Positions 1-8,884 are shown, counted from the stretch's first letter. The stretch is 18,035 nt of DNA from Thioalkalivibrio nitratireducens (GCA_011390385.1 JAABSN010000062.1:1-18035); one strand, 5' to 3'. Notes: generated by a model from the sequence alone, not told the origin. Program-made: numbers and translations.

Positions 1-698
1 GCCTGGGTTTCGTTCAGTTGTGTCCGTGTGCCTTCGAGCTCGGCCTGCAGGGAGTCGCGGGTGGCCTCGACGTTGGCGAGTTGCGTCCGGGTCTCTTCGA
101 GTTCGGTCTGCAGGGAATCGCGAGCGGCCTGGGTTTCGTTCAGTTGTGTCCGAGTACCGTCGAGTTCTTCTTCGAGCGCGGCGATATTGGCACGCAGGAT
201 GGCCCGCTGTTCGCCAAGATCGGACTGTTCGGCGCGGGCGGTGGAGAGTTCCTGCTGGAGCATTTCATGGGCGCTGCGCAGATCGGCGAGTTCGCCGCGC
301 AGCGCGCCGCTTGCGGTCTGGGCTTCGGTCAGCTGCCCCTGGGTGACTTCGAGCTCGGCTTCGAGCGCGGCGATATCGGCCCGCAGCAGGGCACGTTGTT
401 CGCCAAGGTCGGACTGCTGGGAACGGGCGGCCGCCAGTTCCGCCTCGAGAATATCATGTGCGGCGCGAAGGTCACCAAGTGCCTCCTCCGTTTCCTGATG
501 GCGAACCTGAAGTGCCTGATGTTCATCCCGCAACGCCTGCAGCTCACTCTGGACCCTGTCGGCCTGGGCCTCCGTGTCCGTCTGCTGCGTGTAACCGGGG
601 ATGGTCAGCACGGACAACAGCACCACTGCGGCAAGGCGATGGATGAGTGTCCCGGTGCATCGAACCCGTTCCGGCGGGTAAGCAAATGGTTGGGTCAT
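1..698 (-). CDS. Exported coiled-coil repeat protein, N-terminal part (runs off left edge)
   Basis: The minus frame is open from an ATG at 698 to the window edge, giving 232 complete residues and no stop, so the C-terminus is missing. AAGGAG lies 10 nt before the ATG. Residues about 21-34 are hydrophobic after a basic stretch, which fits a Sec signal or membrane anchor. From about residue 42 on it is almost entirely heptad coiled coil rich in E, Q, A, L and R. Two 63-residue modules (about 75-137 and 138-200) both contain QSDLGEQRA followed by IAALE. A 21-residue unit starting TRTQL occurs at 182-202, 203-223 and 224 onward. Both periods are multiples of seven, as expected for an extended helical rod. 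It resembles generic periplasmic or cell-division coiled-coil proteins, but no family can be named. The long plus-strand frame over this region is an antisense shadow of the repeat. Confidence 0.82.
   Translation of the reverse strand, partial: MTQPFAYPPERVRCTGTLIHRLAAVVLLSVLTIPGYTQQTDTEAQADRVQSELQALRDEHQALQVRHQETEEALGDLRAAHDILEAELAAARSQQSDLGEQRALLRADIAALEAELEVTQGQLTEAQTASGALRGELADLRSAHEMLQQELSTARAEQSDLGEQRAILRANIAALEEELDGTRTQLNETQAARDSLQTELEETRTQLANVEATRDSLQAELEGTRTQLNETQ
30..155 (-). repeat. 21-residue (63-bp) coding repeat units
   Basis: Two full units (155-93 and 92-30) and a partial third (29-3) encode TRTQL followed by RDSLQ and ELE, exactly three heptads each. The unit recurs at DNA level with synonymous and conservative changes, so it looks like an older internal duplication under protein-level selection. 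Confidence 0.7.
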
Positions 699-1031
699 GG
701 GTCGTGGTCTCCTTGTGGCGGTCTTTGGCTGGGCGACGATGTACCCGCCGGCCTGTTTATGCTGCGTCCGAATGCACGGAACGCGCCTTCGTGGGTCAGG
801 GAACTGCATCGCGGTATCGCGATTATGTGGTGCAGTGTAGTCAACCGGGAACCGGATGGTCCAAGAACTGTACTGCATCGACGGTGCGGAAACTGTACTT
901 CGGAAGTGTTATCGCTTGTTGTCAATCGCACTGCAATCGGATCATGAAAGGCAATTGGCCAGCCGCATGTGCCCTGTATCGCGCGGGCATGGCCGTGACT
1001 TTCACGTGAGTGCCGGCGTAAGGTGAATGGC
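699..1031. other. Divergent intergenic region
   Basis: About 330 bp separate the coiled-coil gene (minus) from the cytochrome gene (plus), so promoters for both should lie here. No clear -35/-10 pair was found on either strand. The 9-mer AACTGTACT occurs twice in direct orientation at 866-874 and 891-899, start to start 25 bp, and could be an operator. The reading frames crossing the region show no recognisable protein. Confidence 0.4.
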
Positions 1032-1499
1032 ATGCAACAGCAACGATCCTGGTGGATGAAACGCAACTGTGCTCGGATGTGCGTGGCTTCGGTTGCGCTG
1101 ATCGTGAGTGCCTGCAGCGACCCGCACCGCGACTCTGATACAGGTCGCTGGTACAGCGTGGATCAGGTTGTTTCCGGCGGCCCCATTTTCGCGGACTATT
1201 GTTCCGCCTGCCACGGAGCTCGCGCGCAGGGTGCGGAGGAATGGTTCCGGCGGCAACCGGATGGCCGTTGGCCACCGCCCCCTCTGAACGGCACGGCGCA
1301 TGCCTGGCACCATCCGCTGTGGCAATTGCGGCAGCAGATCCGGGAGGGTTCGCAGCCCGAGAACGGCAACATGCCAGCGTTCGGGGAAGTGCTGTCGTCT
1401 TCGGAGATCGATGCGACGATCGCCTGGTTTCAGAGTTTCTGGCCGGAAGAGATTTACGCTGCATGGCTGGTTTACGACGCCAACGTCCCAATGCCCTGA
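1032..1499 (+). CDS. Small mono-haem c-type cytochrome, probable lipoprotein
   Basis: A 155-residue protein with one haem-binding CSACH motif at residues 57-61 and a likely axial methionine in NMPAFG (Met114): the class I cytochrome c arrangement. The N-terminus has basic residues, a hydrophobic stretch and VSAC ending at Cys28, a lipobox, so it is probably exported and lipid-anchored at the periplasmic face. Its role would be electron transfer; the partner is unknown. ATG 1032 is preceded by TAAGGTG at 6 nt. An in-frame ATG at 1056 gives a more typical short signal (MKRNCARM) but has GGTGG directly against it, so the start may be nine residues in. A GTG at 1023 also lies in frame. The gene converges on its neighbour with only 5 bp between the stops. 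The family is secure, the physiological role is not. Confidence 0.85.
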   Translation: MQQQRSWWMKRNCARMCVASVALIVSACSDPHRDSDTGRWYSVDQVVSGGPIFADYCSACHGARAQGAEEWFRRQPDGRWPPPPLNGTAHAWHHPLWQLRQQIREGSQPENGNMPAFGEVLSSSEIDATIAWFQSFWPEEIYAAWLVYDANVPMP

Positions 1500-1504
1500 A
1501 CCCG

Positions 1505-2332
1505 TCAAAGGGGTTTGGGCTGTCTTCCCCGCAGCGATGGATCAGCGAGTGCCGGGACGTCACCGCGGATTCCGGCCAGGACCTGCGGGCTACGGTCGAT
1601 ATCCCGTAGCGCGCGCCGGAAGAACGGACGCAGCGCGGTTTTCAGATGCGGTCGTACCCGAGCCGCTGGAATGTCCTTGAGGCGGCAGAACAAGGCCAGC
1701 GCATAGCTCAGATCGGCCCGCGAGAGGAATCCCGGGCGTTCGGCCGCCGGTCCCTGACAGGCGCCACAGGAGTTCACGCGGATGTTGAAGGCGGTGTTCG
1801 CGAACATGACTCCGAACCCCATGAACACGCCGACCAGTTCCGTCACATGCCCCCAGTTCTCGGCGCCGGCGGGTGGCGGTTCCGGAGCCCCGGCAGCGAC
1901 ATGGTGTGCGAATTCCCGGGCAAAGTTCGCAATCAGTGCTTCCGGATTCGGTACCAGTTCGGGGGCATAGTGAAACAGCGTTGGCCCCGTGCCCTGAGCA
2001 CCGGGCATCCGGCTGCCCGGTATGGCACGAACGGGTGCGACGGGGTCTTGTCCTGGGTACGGCTGGGATGTCAGCGCCCCCGGTTCCAGCAGTCGGCAGG
2101 GCCAGTGACTCAAACCGGCGTGGGCGCGCACTTCATCAAAGACCAGTTGCGCCATGCCATGCACGCTGTCGGCCCGTCCGGGGAAGAATTCCGGTGTGGG
2201 CAAGACCACTTGGGTGCCAGCGAAGAAGATGTCACGCCCCTGGTGACGCAGGGCCCAGGCAAAAACCGCATGGATCCAGTCGCGGGTGGTGTCATCCAGC
2301 AGAGGCTCGCGCTGGAAAAGATCGAAGATCAT
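1505..2332 (-). CDS. Conserved-type protein with degenerate HExxH-like motif, function unknown
   Basis: A 275-residue protein without signal peptide or clear membrane helix. The ATG at 2332 is chosen because recognisable protein starts there (MIFDLFQREP); the open frame runs on upstream but enters repeat and intergenic sequence. The ribosome site is weak. Residues 139-144 read REFAHH, followed by Glu165 and FMGFGVMFANTAF (170-182). From memory, a family of uncharacterised bacterial proteins has HELAHH followed by a TDLxxVFxGxGxFxAN segment; if this is a member, the first metal-binding His has become Arg (codon CGG) and it may not be a metallopeptidase. A CGAC pair (189-192) could bind metal or form a disulfide. 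No function is assigned. Its stop lies 5 bp from the cytochrome stop, in convergent orientation. Confidence 0.68.
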   Translation of the reverse strand: MIFDLFQREPLLDDTTRDWIHAVFAWALRHQGRDIFFAGTQVVLPTPEFFPGRADSVHGMAQLVFDEVRAHAGLSHWPCRLLEPGALTSQPYPGQDPVAPVRAIPGSRMPGAQGTGPTLFHYAPELVPNPEALIANFAREFAHHVAAGAPEPPPAGAENWGHVTELVGVFMGFGVMFANTAFNIRVNSCGACQGPAAERPGFLSRADLSYALALFCRLKDIPAARVRPHLKTALRPFFRRALRDIDRSPQVLAGIRGDVPALADPSLRGRQPKPL

Positions 2333-2417
2333 GACGGGCTGCCGTCCAGCCTCAAGAGAAAACGACGACCGTATTGTGGGTGCATGCTTCTCATGAGGTA
2401 AGGGTAACGCGTTTGTG

Positions 2418-2450
2418 CAACGGGAGCGATCAGGTGTCGCTCTTTCGTTG
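2418..2450. other. Stem-loop upstream of the 1505-2332 gene
   Basis: CAACG (2418-2422) pairs with CGTTG (2446-2450) and GAGCGA (2424-2429) with TCGCTC (2437-2442) around a 7-nt loop. No T-run follows on either strand, so it is not a standard terminator. It lies about 86 bp upstream of the minus-strand gene and could be a leader structure or an operator. Confidence 0.35.
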
Positions 2451-2508
2451 CCTGGGAAGTGCTGCTCGACCTGTAATCGGCAGGGCCAGAGGCCCGCGGC
2501 ACTGACTC

Positions 2509-2810
2509 CCATGGCCATGCCCACGAGCCATCTCTGAACTTGGAAGGTGCACACGTAGGGTGCCAATGAGCGCAGCGAATTGCACCGTTCGAGGCCCGGG
2601 GGCCAGGGCCGACGTGTTATCGGTGCGGTTCGGCTGCGCCTCACGGCAGCCTACGCGGGTTCTTTCACGCTAGCTGTCATGGCCAGCGGCCACCCTGCAG
2701 GATGAAAAGGCGAGCCACGGAAAGCACGGACAGACACGGGCAAGGGGTTTGGGCCCGGTTCACTTTCCGTGATTTCCGTGTCCTTCCGTGGCTATATTTT
2801 TACGCTACAG
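2509..2810. repeat. Composite extragenic palindromic repeat, copy A
   Basis: About 300 bp closely matched at 7691-7991, starting with CCATGGCCATG in both. It has three parts. The first is a palindrome with GTAGGGTGCCAAT and ATTGCACC arms (about 2555-2586). The second, inverted, starts CGGTGCGG near 2620 and ends with CCTACG near 2655. The third is a long inverted repeat with AGCCACGGAA (2713-2739) and TTCCGTGGCT (2767-2793) arms. No ORF or transposase lies inside. Its right end contains the stop codon of the cardiolipin synthase gene. Confidence 0.8.
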
Positions 2811-4232
2811 GTAGGGTGTGAACAGCCTCGCTGCGCCGTCCCGAAGGCTGAGCAGAATGGGACGTTGCTGGATTTCCTGCAGCGTCAGGAGCCGGGATCG
2901 CGCGCGCAGATCCGCGCACCACAGCGCGAGGTCACGGCCAAGCGCCTCGTCATAGCATTCCAGATTGAACTCGAAGTTCAGACGCAGGCTGCGCGGGTCC
3001 CAGTTGGCGGAGCCCAGGAGTACCCAGCAGGCATCGATCAGCATCAGCTTGGCGTGATTGAACGGTGGCGGTGTCAACCAGATGCGGCAGCCACGTTCGA
3101 CCAGCTCGGTGTGCAACGGATTGCTCGCCCACTCGACCAGCCGCAGGTTCCCGCGTTGGGGCAGCAGCAGATCGACCTGAACCCCCCGCAGGGCTGCTGT
3201 CTTCAGGGCGCTCAGGAGTTCCACGTTGGGAAGAAAGTAGGGCGTCACCACGGTAATCTGCGAACGGGCTTCGGCCAGCGCGGCGAGCAGGGTGAACTGC
3301 AGAACCTCGAAGTCCTCGTCCGGGCCGTCGGGAAGGCCCCGGCAGAACGTCGTTCCAACCACTGTGCCGGCGGTGGTGGCCCAGGCGGGTCCGGACAGTG
3401 TCTCGTCGGTGGCAAACCGCCAATCCTCGAAGAATACCCGCTGGAGTTGCTCTGCGACCGGCCCGTCGATCTGAAAATGCAGATCGCTGATCGGGTGCCT
3501 GCCAGGATCGGTGCGGCAGTGTCCCTGACGAATGTTCATGCCGCCAGTAAACGCGGATGCACCATCGACGATCAGCAGTTTCCGGTGATTGCGCAGGTTG
3601 AAGGCGGCCAGGCTGCGGGGCAGATGCACCGGAAGAAAGGCGGCGCTGCGTACCCCGAGACGGCGCAGGCGGGTGACCATGCTGCGGCGGCTGTAACGGA
3701 CACCGATGCCGTCGATCAGAACGCGTACTTCCACACCGCGTTCATGGGCCGCGCTCAGGTGTTCGGCGAAGCGGAGCCCGATGCGGTCGCTATCGAAGAT
3801 GTAGGTGGCCAGCGCGACACTCTGCTCCGCGCCGTCGATCGCCTGCAGCATCGCGCCGTAAGCCTGGTTGCCATCGAACAGCGGTGTTACGCGATTGCCG
3901 GCGCTGAGGGTGAACGGACTCAGGGCATCCCCGGAGCCCAGCAGCCCGCGCCAGCGCGCGCTCAGCTCAGGAGCCACTGCGAGGCTGGGTCGGGGCGCCG
4001 GCGATGGCCCGTGGCCGTCACGCAGGGCGCGGGCACGCCGACGGATGCGGTTGATGCCGAACAGCCAGTAGAGCAGCGAGCCGGCCAGTGGCAACAGGAT
4101 GATCAGTCCGACCCAGGCGATGACGGCGCCGGTTTCGCGGCGTTGCAGCAGCGCATGCACGGCGCTCGCGATGGCCAACAGGAACACGGCCGCGGCGATG
4201 CCGCTGGCGATCCAGCTGGTCTCCACGTCCAA
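2805..4232 (-). CDS. cls: Cardiolipin synthase (phospholipase D family)
   Basis: A 475-residue inner-membrane enzyme that condenses two phosphatidylglycerols into cardiolipin and glycerol. Two N-terminal transmembrane helices (about 8-29 and 36-58) form the PLDc_N region. Two HKD catalytic motifs follow: HRKLLIVDG (His216, Lys218, Asp223) and HAKLMLID (His393, Lys395, Asp400), with the downstream GSAN segment typical of the family. Length matches bacterial Cls. The start is a TTG at 4232, chosen because GGAGG (complement of 4239-4243) sits 6 nt before it and the helix pattern begins at once. The gene is divergent from parC with about 108 bp between starts. Its stop codon lies at the edge of composite repeat copy A. 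Both catalytic motifs are intact. Which Cls paralogue (A, B or C type) it corresponds to is not certain; the two-helix N-terminus favours the ClsA type. Confidence 0.93.
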   Translation of the reverse strand: MDVETSWIASGIAAAVFLLAIASAVHALLQRRETGAVIAWVGLIILLPLAGSLLYWLFGINRIRRRARALRDGHGPSPAPRPSLAVAPELSARWRGLLGSGDALSPFTLSAGNRVTPLFDGNQAYGAMLQAIDGAEQSVALATYIFDSDRIGLRFAEHLSAAHERGVEVRVLIDGIGVRYSRRSMVTRLRRLGVRSAAFLPVHLPRSLAAFNLRNHRKLLIVDGASAFTGGMNIRQGHCRTDPGRHPISDLHFQIDGPVAEQLQRVFFEDWRFATDETLSGPAWATTAGTVVGTTFCRGLPDGPDEDFEVLQFTLLAALAEARSQITVVTPYFLPNVELLSALKTAALRGVQVDLLLPQRGNLRLVEWASNPLHTELVERGCRIWLTPPPFNHAKLMLIDACWVLLGSANWDPRSLRLNFEFNLECYDEALGRDLALWCADLRARSRLLTLQEIQQRPILLSLRDGAARLFTPYL

Positions 4233-4238
4233 GTTTCG

Positions 4239-4243
4239 CCTCC
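4239..4243 (-). promoter_or_regulatory. Shine-Dalgarno site fixing the TTG start of cls
   Basis: On the minus strand GGAGG lies exactly 6 nt before the TTG codon at 4232-4230. No ATG is available at the N-terminus, so this site decides the start. Confidence 0.65.
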
Positions 4244-4340
4244 GGGGTCAGGTCATGCAATGGCACGTACGGTCGAGACTGGCTACAGTACGGCGGCGCT
4301 TCGACGCGGGCAAACCCAGCTTATCTTCCGACAGGACACC

Positions 4341-6596
4341 ATGGCCGAGAATCTGACCCTCGACTTCGCGGACGCCGAGCGTCTGCCGCTGAAGGACTAC
4401 ACCGAAAAGGCGTACCTGGATTATTCCATGTACGTGATCCTGGACCGGGCCCTCCCGCACATCGGCGACGGGCTGAAGCCGGTGCAGCGACGCATCATTT
4501 ATGCGATGAGCGAACTGGGTCTCTCCGCGACTGCCAAGTACAAGAAGTCCGCGCGCACGGTGGGCGACGTGCTGGGCAAGTTTCACCCCCATGGGGACAG
4601 CGCCTGCTACGAGGCCATGGTGCTGATGGCCCAGCCTTTTTCCTACCGCTATCCGTTCGTGGACGGACAGGGCAACTGGGGTTCGCCCGATGACCCCAAG
4701 AGTTTCGCCGCGATGCGGTACACGGAGTCGAGGCTGTCGCGCTATGCGCAGGTGCTGCTGTCGGAACTCGACCAGGGTACCGCCGATTGGGTGCCCAATT
4801 TCGATGGCACCCTGGAAGAGCCGAAGGTGCTTCCGGCGCGGCTGCCGAACGTGCTGCTGAACGGCGCCACCGGCATCGCAGTCGGCATGGCGACCGACAT
4901 TCTTCCGCACAACCTGCGCGAAGTGGCCGCCGCCTGTGTGCATTTGCTGGAGAACCCCGGCGCAACGCTTGACGACCTGCTCGAATCGATCCAGGGGCCG
5001 GATTTCCCGACCGCGGCCGAGATCATCACGCCGCGAGAGGAATTGCAGAAGATGTACGCGAGCGGTCACGGGTCGGTCCGGGCCCGCGCCCGCTACGAGC
5101 GCGAGAACGGCGACATCGTGGTGACCGCGCTCCCTTACCAGGCCTCGGGCTCGCGGGTGCTGGAGCAGATTGCCGCGCAGATCAACGCCAAGAAGCTGCC
5201 CATGGTGGAGGATCTGCGCGACGAGTCCGACCACGAACACCCGACGCGTCTGGTGATCACACCGCGCAGTCAGCGCGTCGATGTCGAGTCGCTGATGGCG
5301 CACCTGTTCGCCACCACAGATCTCGAGAAGAGTTACCGGGTCAACATGAATCTGATCGGCCTCGATGGCCGCCCAAGGGTCAAGGACCTGCTCACGCTCC
5401 TGAGCGAATGGCTGGGCTTTCGGGTGACCACCGTGCGCCGGCGCCTGCAATGGCGCCTGGACAAGGTGCTCGCCCGCCTGCACGTGCTCGAAGGCCTGCT
5501 GATCGCGTATCTGAACATCGACGAAGTGATCCGGATCATCCGCGAGAACGACAAGCCCAAGCCGGTGCTGATGGAACGGTTCGAACTCACGGATATCCAG
5601 GCCGAAGCCATCCTCGAACTGAAGCTGCGCCATCTCGCGAAGCTGGAGGAAATGAAGATCCGTGGCGAGCAGGACGAACTCGCGGCCGAACGCGAGCGCC
5701 TGGAAAAGACCCTGGGATCGGAGAAGCGGCTGAAACGTCTGGTCGCGGACGAGATCCGGGCGGACGCCGAGACCTTCGGCGATGACCGGCGTTCGCCGCT
5801 GGTGCAGCGCGCCGCCGCCCAGGCATTGGACGAAACCGCGCTGATTCCGACCGAGCCTTTGACCATCGTGTTGTCGAAGATGGGCTGGGTTCGTGCCGCG
5901 AAGGGTCACGAGGTGGATCCCGCCGCGTTGAATTACAAGGCCGGCGACGGGTTCCTGGATGCGCTGGCGGGGCGCAGCAACCAGTTGGTCGCGTTTCTCG
6001 ATTCAACCGGGAGGGCGTATACGCTTCCGGCGCATACCCTGCCTTCCGCGCGCGGACAGGGGGAACCTCTGTCGGGGCGTGTCACGCCGGCCGATGGCGG
6101 GCGCTTCGTCGGCCTGGCTTCCGGCGCGGCGGACGAGCACTGGCTGCTGGCCACCGATCACGGCTACGGCTTCATCGTCGAACTCGGCGACCTGTTCAGC
6201 CGGCAGAAGGCGGGCAAGACCGTGCTGAGCGTACCCAGGGGCGCGGACGTGCTGCCGCCCCGGCGGATTCTGGATGTCGGCAGCGACCGTGTCGCGCTCG
6301 CGACCACCGACGGCTACCTGCTGATCGTCGCCGCGGCCGATCTGCCGGCGATGGCGCGCGGCAAGGGCAACAGGATCATCGGCATTCCCTCGGCGCGCCT
6401 GAAGGCCGGGCAGGAGCGGGTCACGGCCGTGGCGGTGCTGCCCCAGGGGAGTACGCTGGTGATCCATGCCGGAAAGCGATTCAAGGGTATGGGGCCTGCC
6501 GAATGGGCCGAATACGAGGCGGGGCGTGGCCGCCGCGGTCACAAACTGCCGCGCGGCTACCAGAAGGTGGATCGATTGGAGGTCCAGATCTCTTGA
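4341..6596 (+). CDS. parC: DNA topoisomerase IV subunit A
   Basis: A 751-residue protein, the same length as Escherichia coli ParC and alignable from the start ([20 protein letters not shown]). With ParE it forms topoisomerase IV, which decatenates sister chromosomes. The winged-helix breakage-reunion domain carries the catalytic tyrosine in AMRYTE (Tyr127). The quinolone-determining segment [12 protein letters not shown] has Ser87 and Glu91, the residues of drug-sensitive ParC. A tower and coiled-coil region follows, then a C-terminal beta-pinwheel whose [11 protein letters not shown] and GRGRRG segments are ParC-like; the GyrA box is absent, separating it from GyrA. ATG 4341 is supported by AGGA just upstream and by the ParC N-terminus; the frame stays open far upstream but that stretch is antisense to cls. 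parE is not in the window. A weak -35/-10 pair (TTCGAC, TATCTT, 16-bp spacing) lies just before the gene. Confidence 0.97.
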   Translation: MAENLTLDFADAERLPLKDYTEKAYLDYSMYVILDRALPHIGDGLKPVQRRIIYAMSELGLSATAKYKKSARTVGDVLGKFHPHGDSACYEAMVLMAQPFSYRYPFVDGQGNWGSPDDPKSFAAMRYTESRLSRYAQVLLSELDQGTADWVPNFDGTLEEPKVLPARLPNVLLNGATGIAVGMATDILPHNLREVAAACVHLLENPGATLDDLLESIQGPDFPTAAEIITPREELQKMYASGHGSVRARARYERENGDIVVTALPYQASGSRVLEQIAAQINAKKLPMVEDLRDESDHEHPTRLVITPRSQRVDVESLMAHLFATTDLEKSYRVNMNLIGLDGRPRVKDLLTLLSEWLGFRVTTVRRRLQWRLDKVLARLHVLEGLLIAYLNIDEVIRIIRENDKPKPVLMERFELTDIQAEAILELKLRHLAKLEEMKIRGEQDELAAERERLEKTLGSEKRLKRLVADEIRADAETFGDDRRSPLVQRAAAQALDETALIPTEPLTIVLSKMGWVRAAKGHEVDPAALNYKAGDGFLDALAGRSNQLVAFLDSTGRAYTLPAHTLPSARGQGEPLSGRVTPADGGRFVGLASGAADEHWLLATDHGYGFIVELGDLFSRQKAGKTVLSVPRGADVLPPRRILDVGSDRVALATTDGYLLIVAAADLPAMARGKGNRIIGIPSARLKAGQERVTAVAVLPQGSTLVIHAGKRFKGMGPAEWAEYEAGRGRRGHKLPRGYQKVDRLEVQIS

Positions 6597-6681
6597 TGAA
6601 GCATCGGGTGGGTAGGGTGAACCCGGCGGGGTACGAAACATGGCCTGCTTTCCGTCGCCCAGGAGCTGCATGAAAGTTCGC

Positions 6682-6697
6682 CCCGGCATGGGCCGGG
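6682..6697. other. Short GC stem-loop after parC
   Basis: CCCGGC and GCCGGG form a perfect 6-bp stem with the loop ATGG. No T-run follows, so intrinsic termination is doubtful. It lies about 85 bp beyond the parC stop and before the htpX promoter. Confidence 0.35.
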
Positions 6698-6725
6698 ATG
6701 AAAATGGACAGCAAACGCTGTGCCG

Positions 6726-6755
6726 CTTGAATTTCCGGGTCACTGCCCCATCTAA
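6726..6755 (+). promoter_or_regulatory. Sigma-32 (heat-shock) promoter of htpX
   Basis: CTTGAA (6726-6731) and CCCCATCTAA (6746-6755) are 14 bp apart, closely matching the RpoH pattern of CTTGAA and CCCCATnT. It lies about 45 bp before the htpX start. htpX is a known heat-shock gene in enterobacteria, so motif and context agree. Confidence 0.82.
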
Positions 6756-6797
6756 TACGCAGTATTCAACTTTCCTGATGGAGTCTTCGGAGTCGCC

Positions 6798-7685
6798 ATG
6801 AAACGTATCATGCTGTTTTTGGGGACCAACCTCGCCATTATCGTGGTGTTGAGCATCACGCTGCGTATCCTCGGCGTGGAACGCATTCTCGATGAACAGG
6901 GCGTCGGGTTGAACTTCAACGCCCTGTTGATCTTTGCCGCTGTATTCGGCTTCGGAGGCTCGTTCATTTCGCTGGCCATCTCCAAGTGGATGGCCAAGAA
7001 GACGATGAACGTCCATGTGATCGAGAAGCCCCGTAACGCGACCGAGCAATGGCTGTTCGACACCGTGCGTCGTCAGGCCCGGGAGGCCGGCATCGGAATG
7101 CCGGAGGTCGGGATCTACGATTCACCCGACCCCAACGCCTTCGCCACCGGGATGAGCCGCAACAACGCGCTGGTGGCGGTCAGCACCGGGTTGATGCAGA
7201 ACATGGGTCAGGGCGAAGTCGAGGCCGTGCTGGGTCACGAAGTCGGCCACGTCGCCAACGGCGACATGGTGACGCTCGCGCTGATCCAGGGTGTGGTGAA
7301 CACCTTCGTGATCTTCCTCGCCCGTGTGATCGGTCATTTCGTCGACCGCGTGGTGTTCAAGAACGAACAGGGCCACGGCCCCGCGTTCTGGATCACTACC
7401 ATCGTCGCGGAAATCCTGCTCGCGATCCTGGCCTCGATCATCGTGATGTGGTTCTCGCGCCGCCGTGAATTCCGCGCCGACGAAGCTGGCGCGAAACTGG
7501 CCGGACGCGACAAGATGATCGGCGCGCTGGAGTCGCTTGCACGTGCGTCGGGGCGGCCGGTGGACATGCCCGATCAGATGGCGGCCTTCGGCATCCGCGG
7601 CGGCCTGCCGACTGGTCTCAAGCGCCTGTTCATGACGCACCCGCCGATCGAGGAGCGGATCATGGCACTGAAGGCGATGCGCTGA
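6798..7685 (+). CDS. htpX: Membrane zinc metalloprotease HtpX (M48 family)
   Basis: A 295-residue inner-membrane protease that degrades damaged membrane proteins together with FtsH; E. coli HtpX has 293 residues. Two N-terminal helices (about 4-24 and 42-62) precede the cytosolic catalytic domain. The zinc motif HEVGH is at 147-151. The third ligand is expected in RREFRAD (Glu224), after a further hydrophobic pair (about 160-182 and 196-219). The C-terminus has the family segment [12 protein letters not shown] 6798 is preceded by GGAG at 5 nt. A heat-shock promoter with near-consensus boxes lies directly upstream, so the gene is probably monocistronic and RpoH-dependent. No terminator was seen after it; composite repeat copy B begins 6 bp beyond the stop. 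All catalytic residues are present. Confidence 0.97.
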   Translation: MKRIMLFLGTNLAIIVVLSITLRILGVERILDEQGVGLNFNALLIFAAVFGFGGSFISLAISKWMAKKTMNVHVIEKPRNATEQWLFDTVRRQAREAGIGMPEVGIYDSPDPNAFATGMSRNNALVAVSTGLMQNMGQGEVEAVLGHEVGHVANGDMVTLALIQGVVNTFVIFLARVIGHFVDRVVFKNEQGHGPAFWITTIVAEILLAILASIIVMWFSRRREFRADEAGAKLAGRDKMIGALESLARASGRPVDMPDQMAAFGIRGGLPTGLKRLFMTHPPIEERIMALKAMR

Positions 7686-7690
7686 GTTTG

Positions 7691-7991
7691 CCATGGCCAT
7701 GGGTGCCACCCCGAAACATGAAAGGTGCACGCGTAGGGTGTCAATGAGCGCAGCGAATGGCACCGTTTGAGACCCGGGAGCCTGTTGGGTAGAACCGGCG
7801 TGGCATCGGTGCGGTTCGGCTGCGCCTCACGGCACCCTACGCGGTTCTTTCACGCTAACTGTCATGGCCGGCGGCCACCCTGAAGGATGAAAAGGCGAGC
7901 CACGGAAAGCACGGACAGACACGGACAGTGGGTTTGGCCCAATTCACTTTCCGTGATTTCCGTGTCCTTCCGCGGCTGTATTTTCACGCTA
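7691..7991. repeat. Composite extragenic palindromic repeat, copy B
   Basis: The second copy of the element at 2509-2810, in the same orientation and collinear over its length, with scattered substitutions. The CACGG inverted repeat arms are 7898-7924 and 7951-7977; one arm has CCGCGGCT where copy A has CCGTGGCT, so this hairpin is slightly less perfect. It fills most of the gap between htpX and the hydrolase gene. The rest of that gap (7992-8107) holds only a partial palindrome-like piece near 8040-8060 (AAGCGCAGCCAATTGC) and no gene. Confidence 0.8.
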
Positions 7992-8107
7992 ATGGACATC
8001 GCGAGCGGCCACCACTCACGGCGAACGATGTACGGTGAAATAAGCGCAGCCAATTGCGTTCTTCGCCGCCTGTAGGCCACGGTTTCCCCGGTGCCCCACT
8101 GCTGAAC

Positions 8108-8764
8108 TCAGCGGCCCGAGCCCAGCACCCGGTCTGCGACGAACGGGTTGCTGCGACGCTCCTCGCCGAACGTCGACATCGGTCCATGGCCGGGAATGAA
8201 GCGGGTCTCCGGCCCCAATGGCCAGAGCTTGCCGGCGATGGCATCGAGCAGGTCCTGGTGGTTGCCCCGGGGAAAGTCGGTGCGGCCGATGCTCCCGGCG
8301 AAGAGGACGTCGCCGACGAGGGCGAGTTGGCTTGGCGCATGATGGAAGATCACGTGTCCCGGCGTGTGGCCGGGGCAGTGGTAGACGTCCAGCACCTGCC
8401 GACCCACGCGCACCTGATCGCCTTCCTGCAGCCAGCGGTCGGGAAGAAACGCGTTGACTTCCTCGGTGCCGAACATTCTGGCCTGCATCGGCAGTTGTTC
8501 CAGCCAGAAACGGTCCGCCTCGCCCGGACCGACGATGGGGACGCCTGCCATGTCCGCGAGTTCGCGGGCCGCTCCGACGTGATCGAGGTGGCCATGGGTG
8601 AGCAGTATCTGGCGGAGGTTCAAGTGTCGCTCTTCAGCCGCGGCCAGCAACGTTTCCGCTGATCCGCCAGGATCGACCCACGCGGCTTCACGCGTTTCTT
8701 CACACCAGATCAGGGTCGCGTTCTGTTCGAAGGCGGTGACAGGGATGGTGACGAATCCGAGCAT
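8108..8764 (-). CDS. ycbL: YcbL-like metallo-beta-lactamase-fold hydrolase (glyoxalase II family)
   Basis: A 218-residue cytosolic protein of the metallo-beta-lactamase fold, close in length to E. coli YcbL (215). Metal ligands are THGHLDH (His57, His59, Asp61, His62), His133 in HCPGHTPGH, Asp152 in GDVLF and His193 in PGHGP. GSIGRTDFPRGNH (158-169) is characteristic of the YcbL/type II glyoxalase subgroup. The expected reaction is thioester hydrolysis of the hydroxyacylglutathione type. A persulfide-dioxygenase role is less likely because that subgroup differs around these motifs. The start is ATG 8764, beginning MLGFVTIPV as in relatives; the 14 upstream in-frame residues are not family-like. 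The ribosome site is weak. It is transcribed away from the two-component genes and stands alone. Confidence 0.9.
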   Translation of the reverse strand: MLGFVTIPVTAFEQNATLIWCEETREAAWVDPGGSAETLLAAAEERHLNLRQILLTHGHLDHVGAARELADMAGVPIVGPGEADRFWLEQLPMQARMFGTEEVNAFLPDRWLQEGDQVRVGRQVLDVYHCPGHTPGHVIFHHAPSQLALVGDVLFAGSIGRTDFPRGNHQDLLDAIAGKLWPLGPETRFIPGHGPMSTFGEERRSNPFVADRVLGSGR

Positions 8765-8884
8765 GGGGCTGTCCCGATCGGTAGGTGCGGAGCCGCATTG
8801 TGGCAAAGCGGCCGCGGTCCTGCCATTCCCGGTGTGCGCTCAACGGCAAGGTGCTTCATCAAGCACGCGGAAGGGAAAGAACCT

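Noticed and set aside
18..947. A 309-codon plus-strand frame at the left end
   Set aside because: Its repeats are the antisense of the minus-strand coiled-coil gene, it has no ribosome site, and it runs through the divergent intergenic region.
2769..4340. Upstream in-frame extension of parC
   Set aside because: It is antisense to cls and unrelated to ParC; the true N-terminus and ribosome site are at 4341.
4248..5909. A 553-codon minus-strand frame inside parC
   Set aside because: It is a shadow of parC in GC-rich DNA, with His/Gln-rich low-complexity translation and no known domain.
2509..7991. Composite transposon bounded by the two 300-bp repeats
   Set aside because: The enclosed genes are core genes and no transposase or target duplication was seen.
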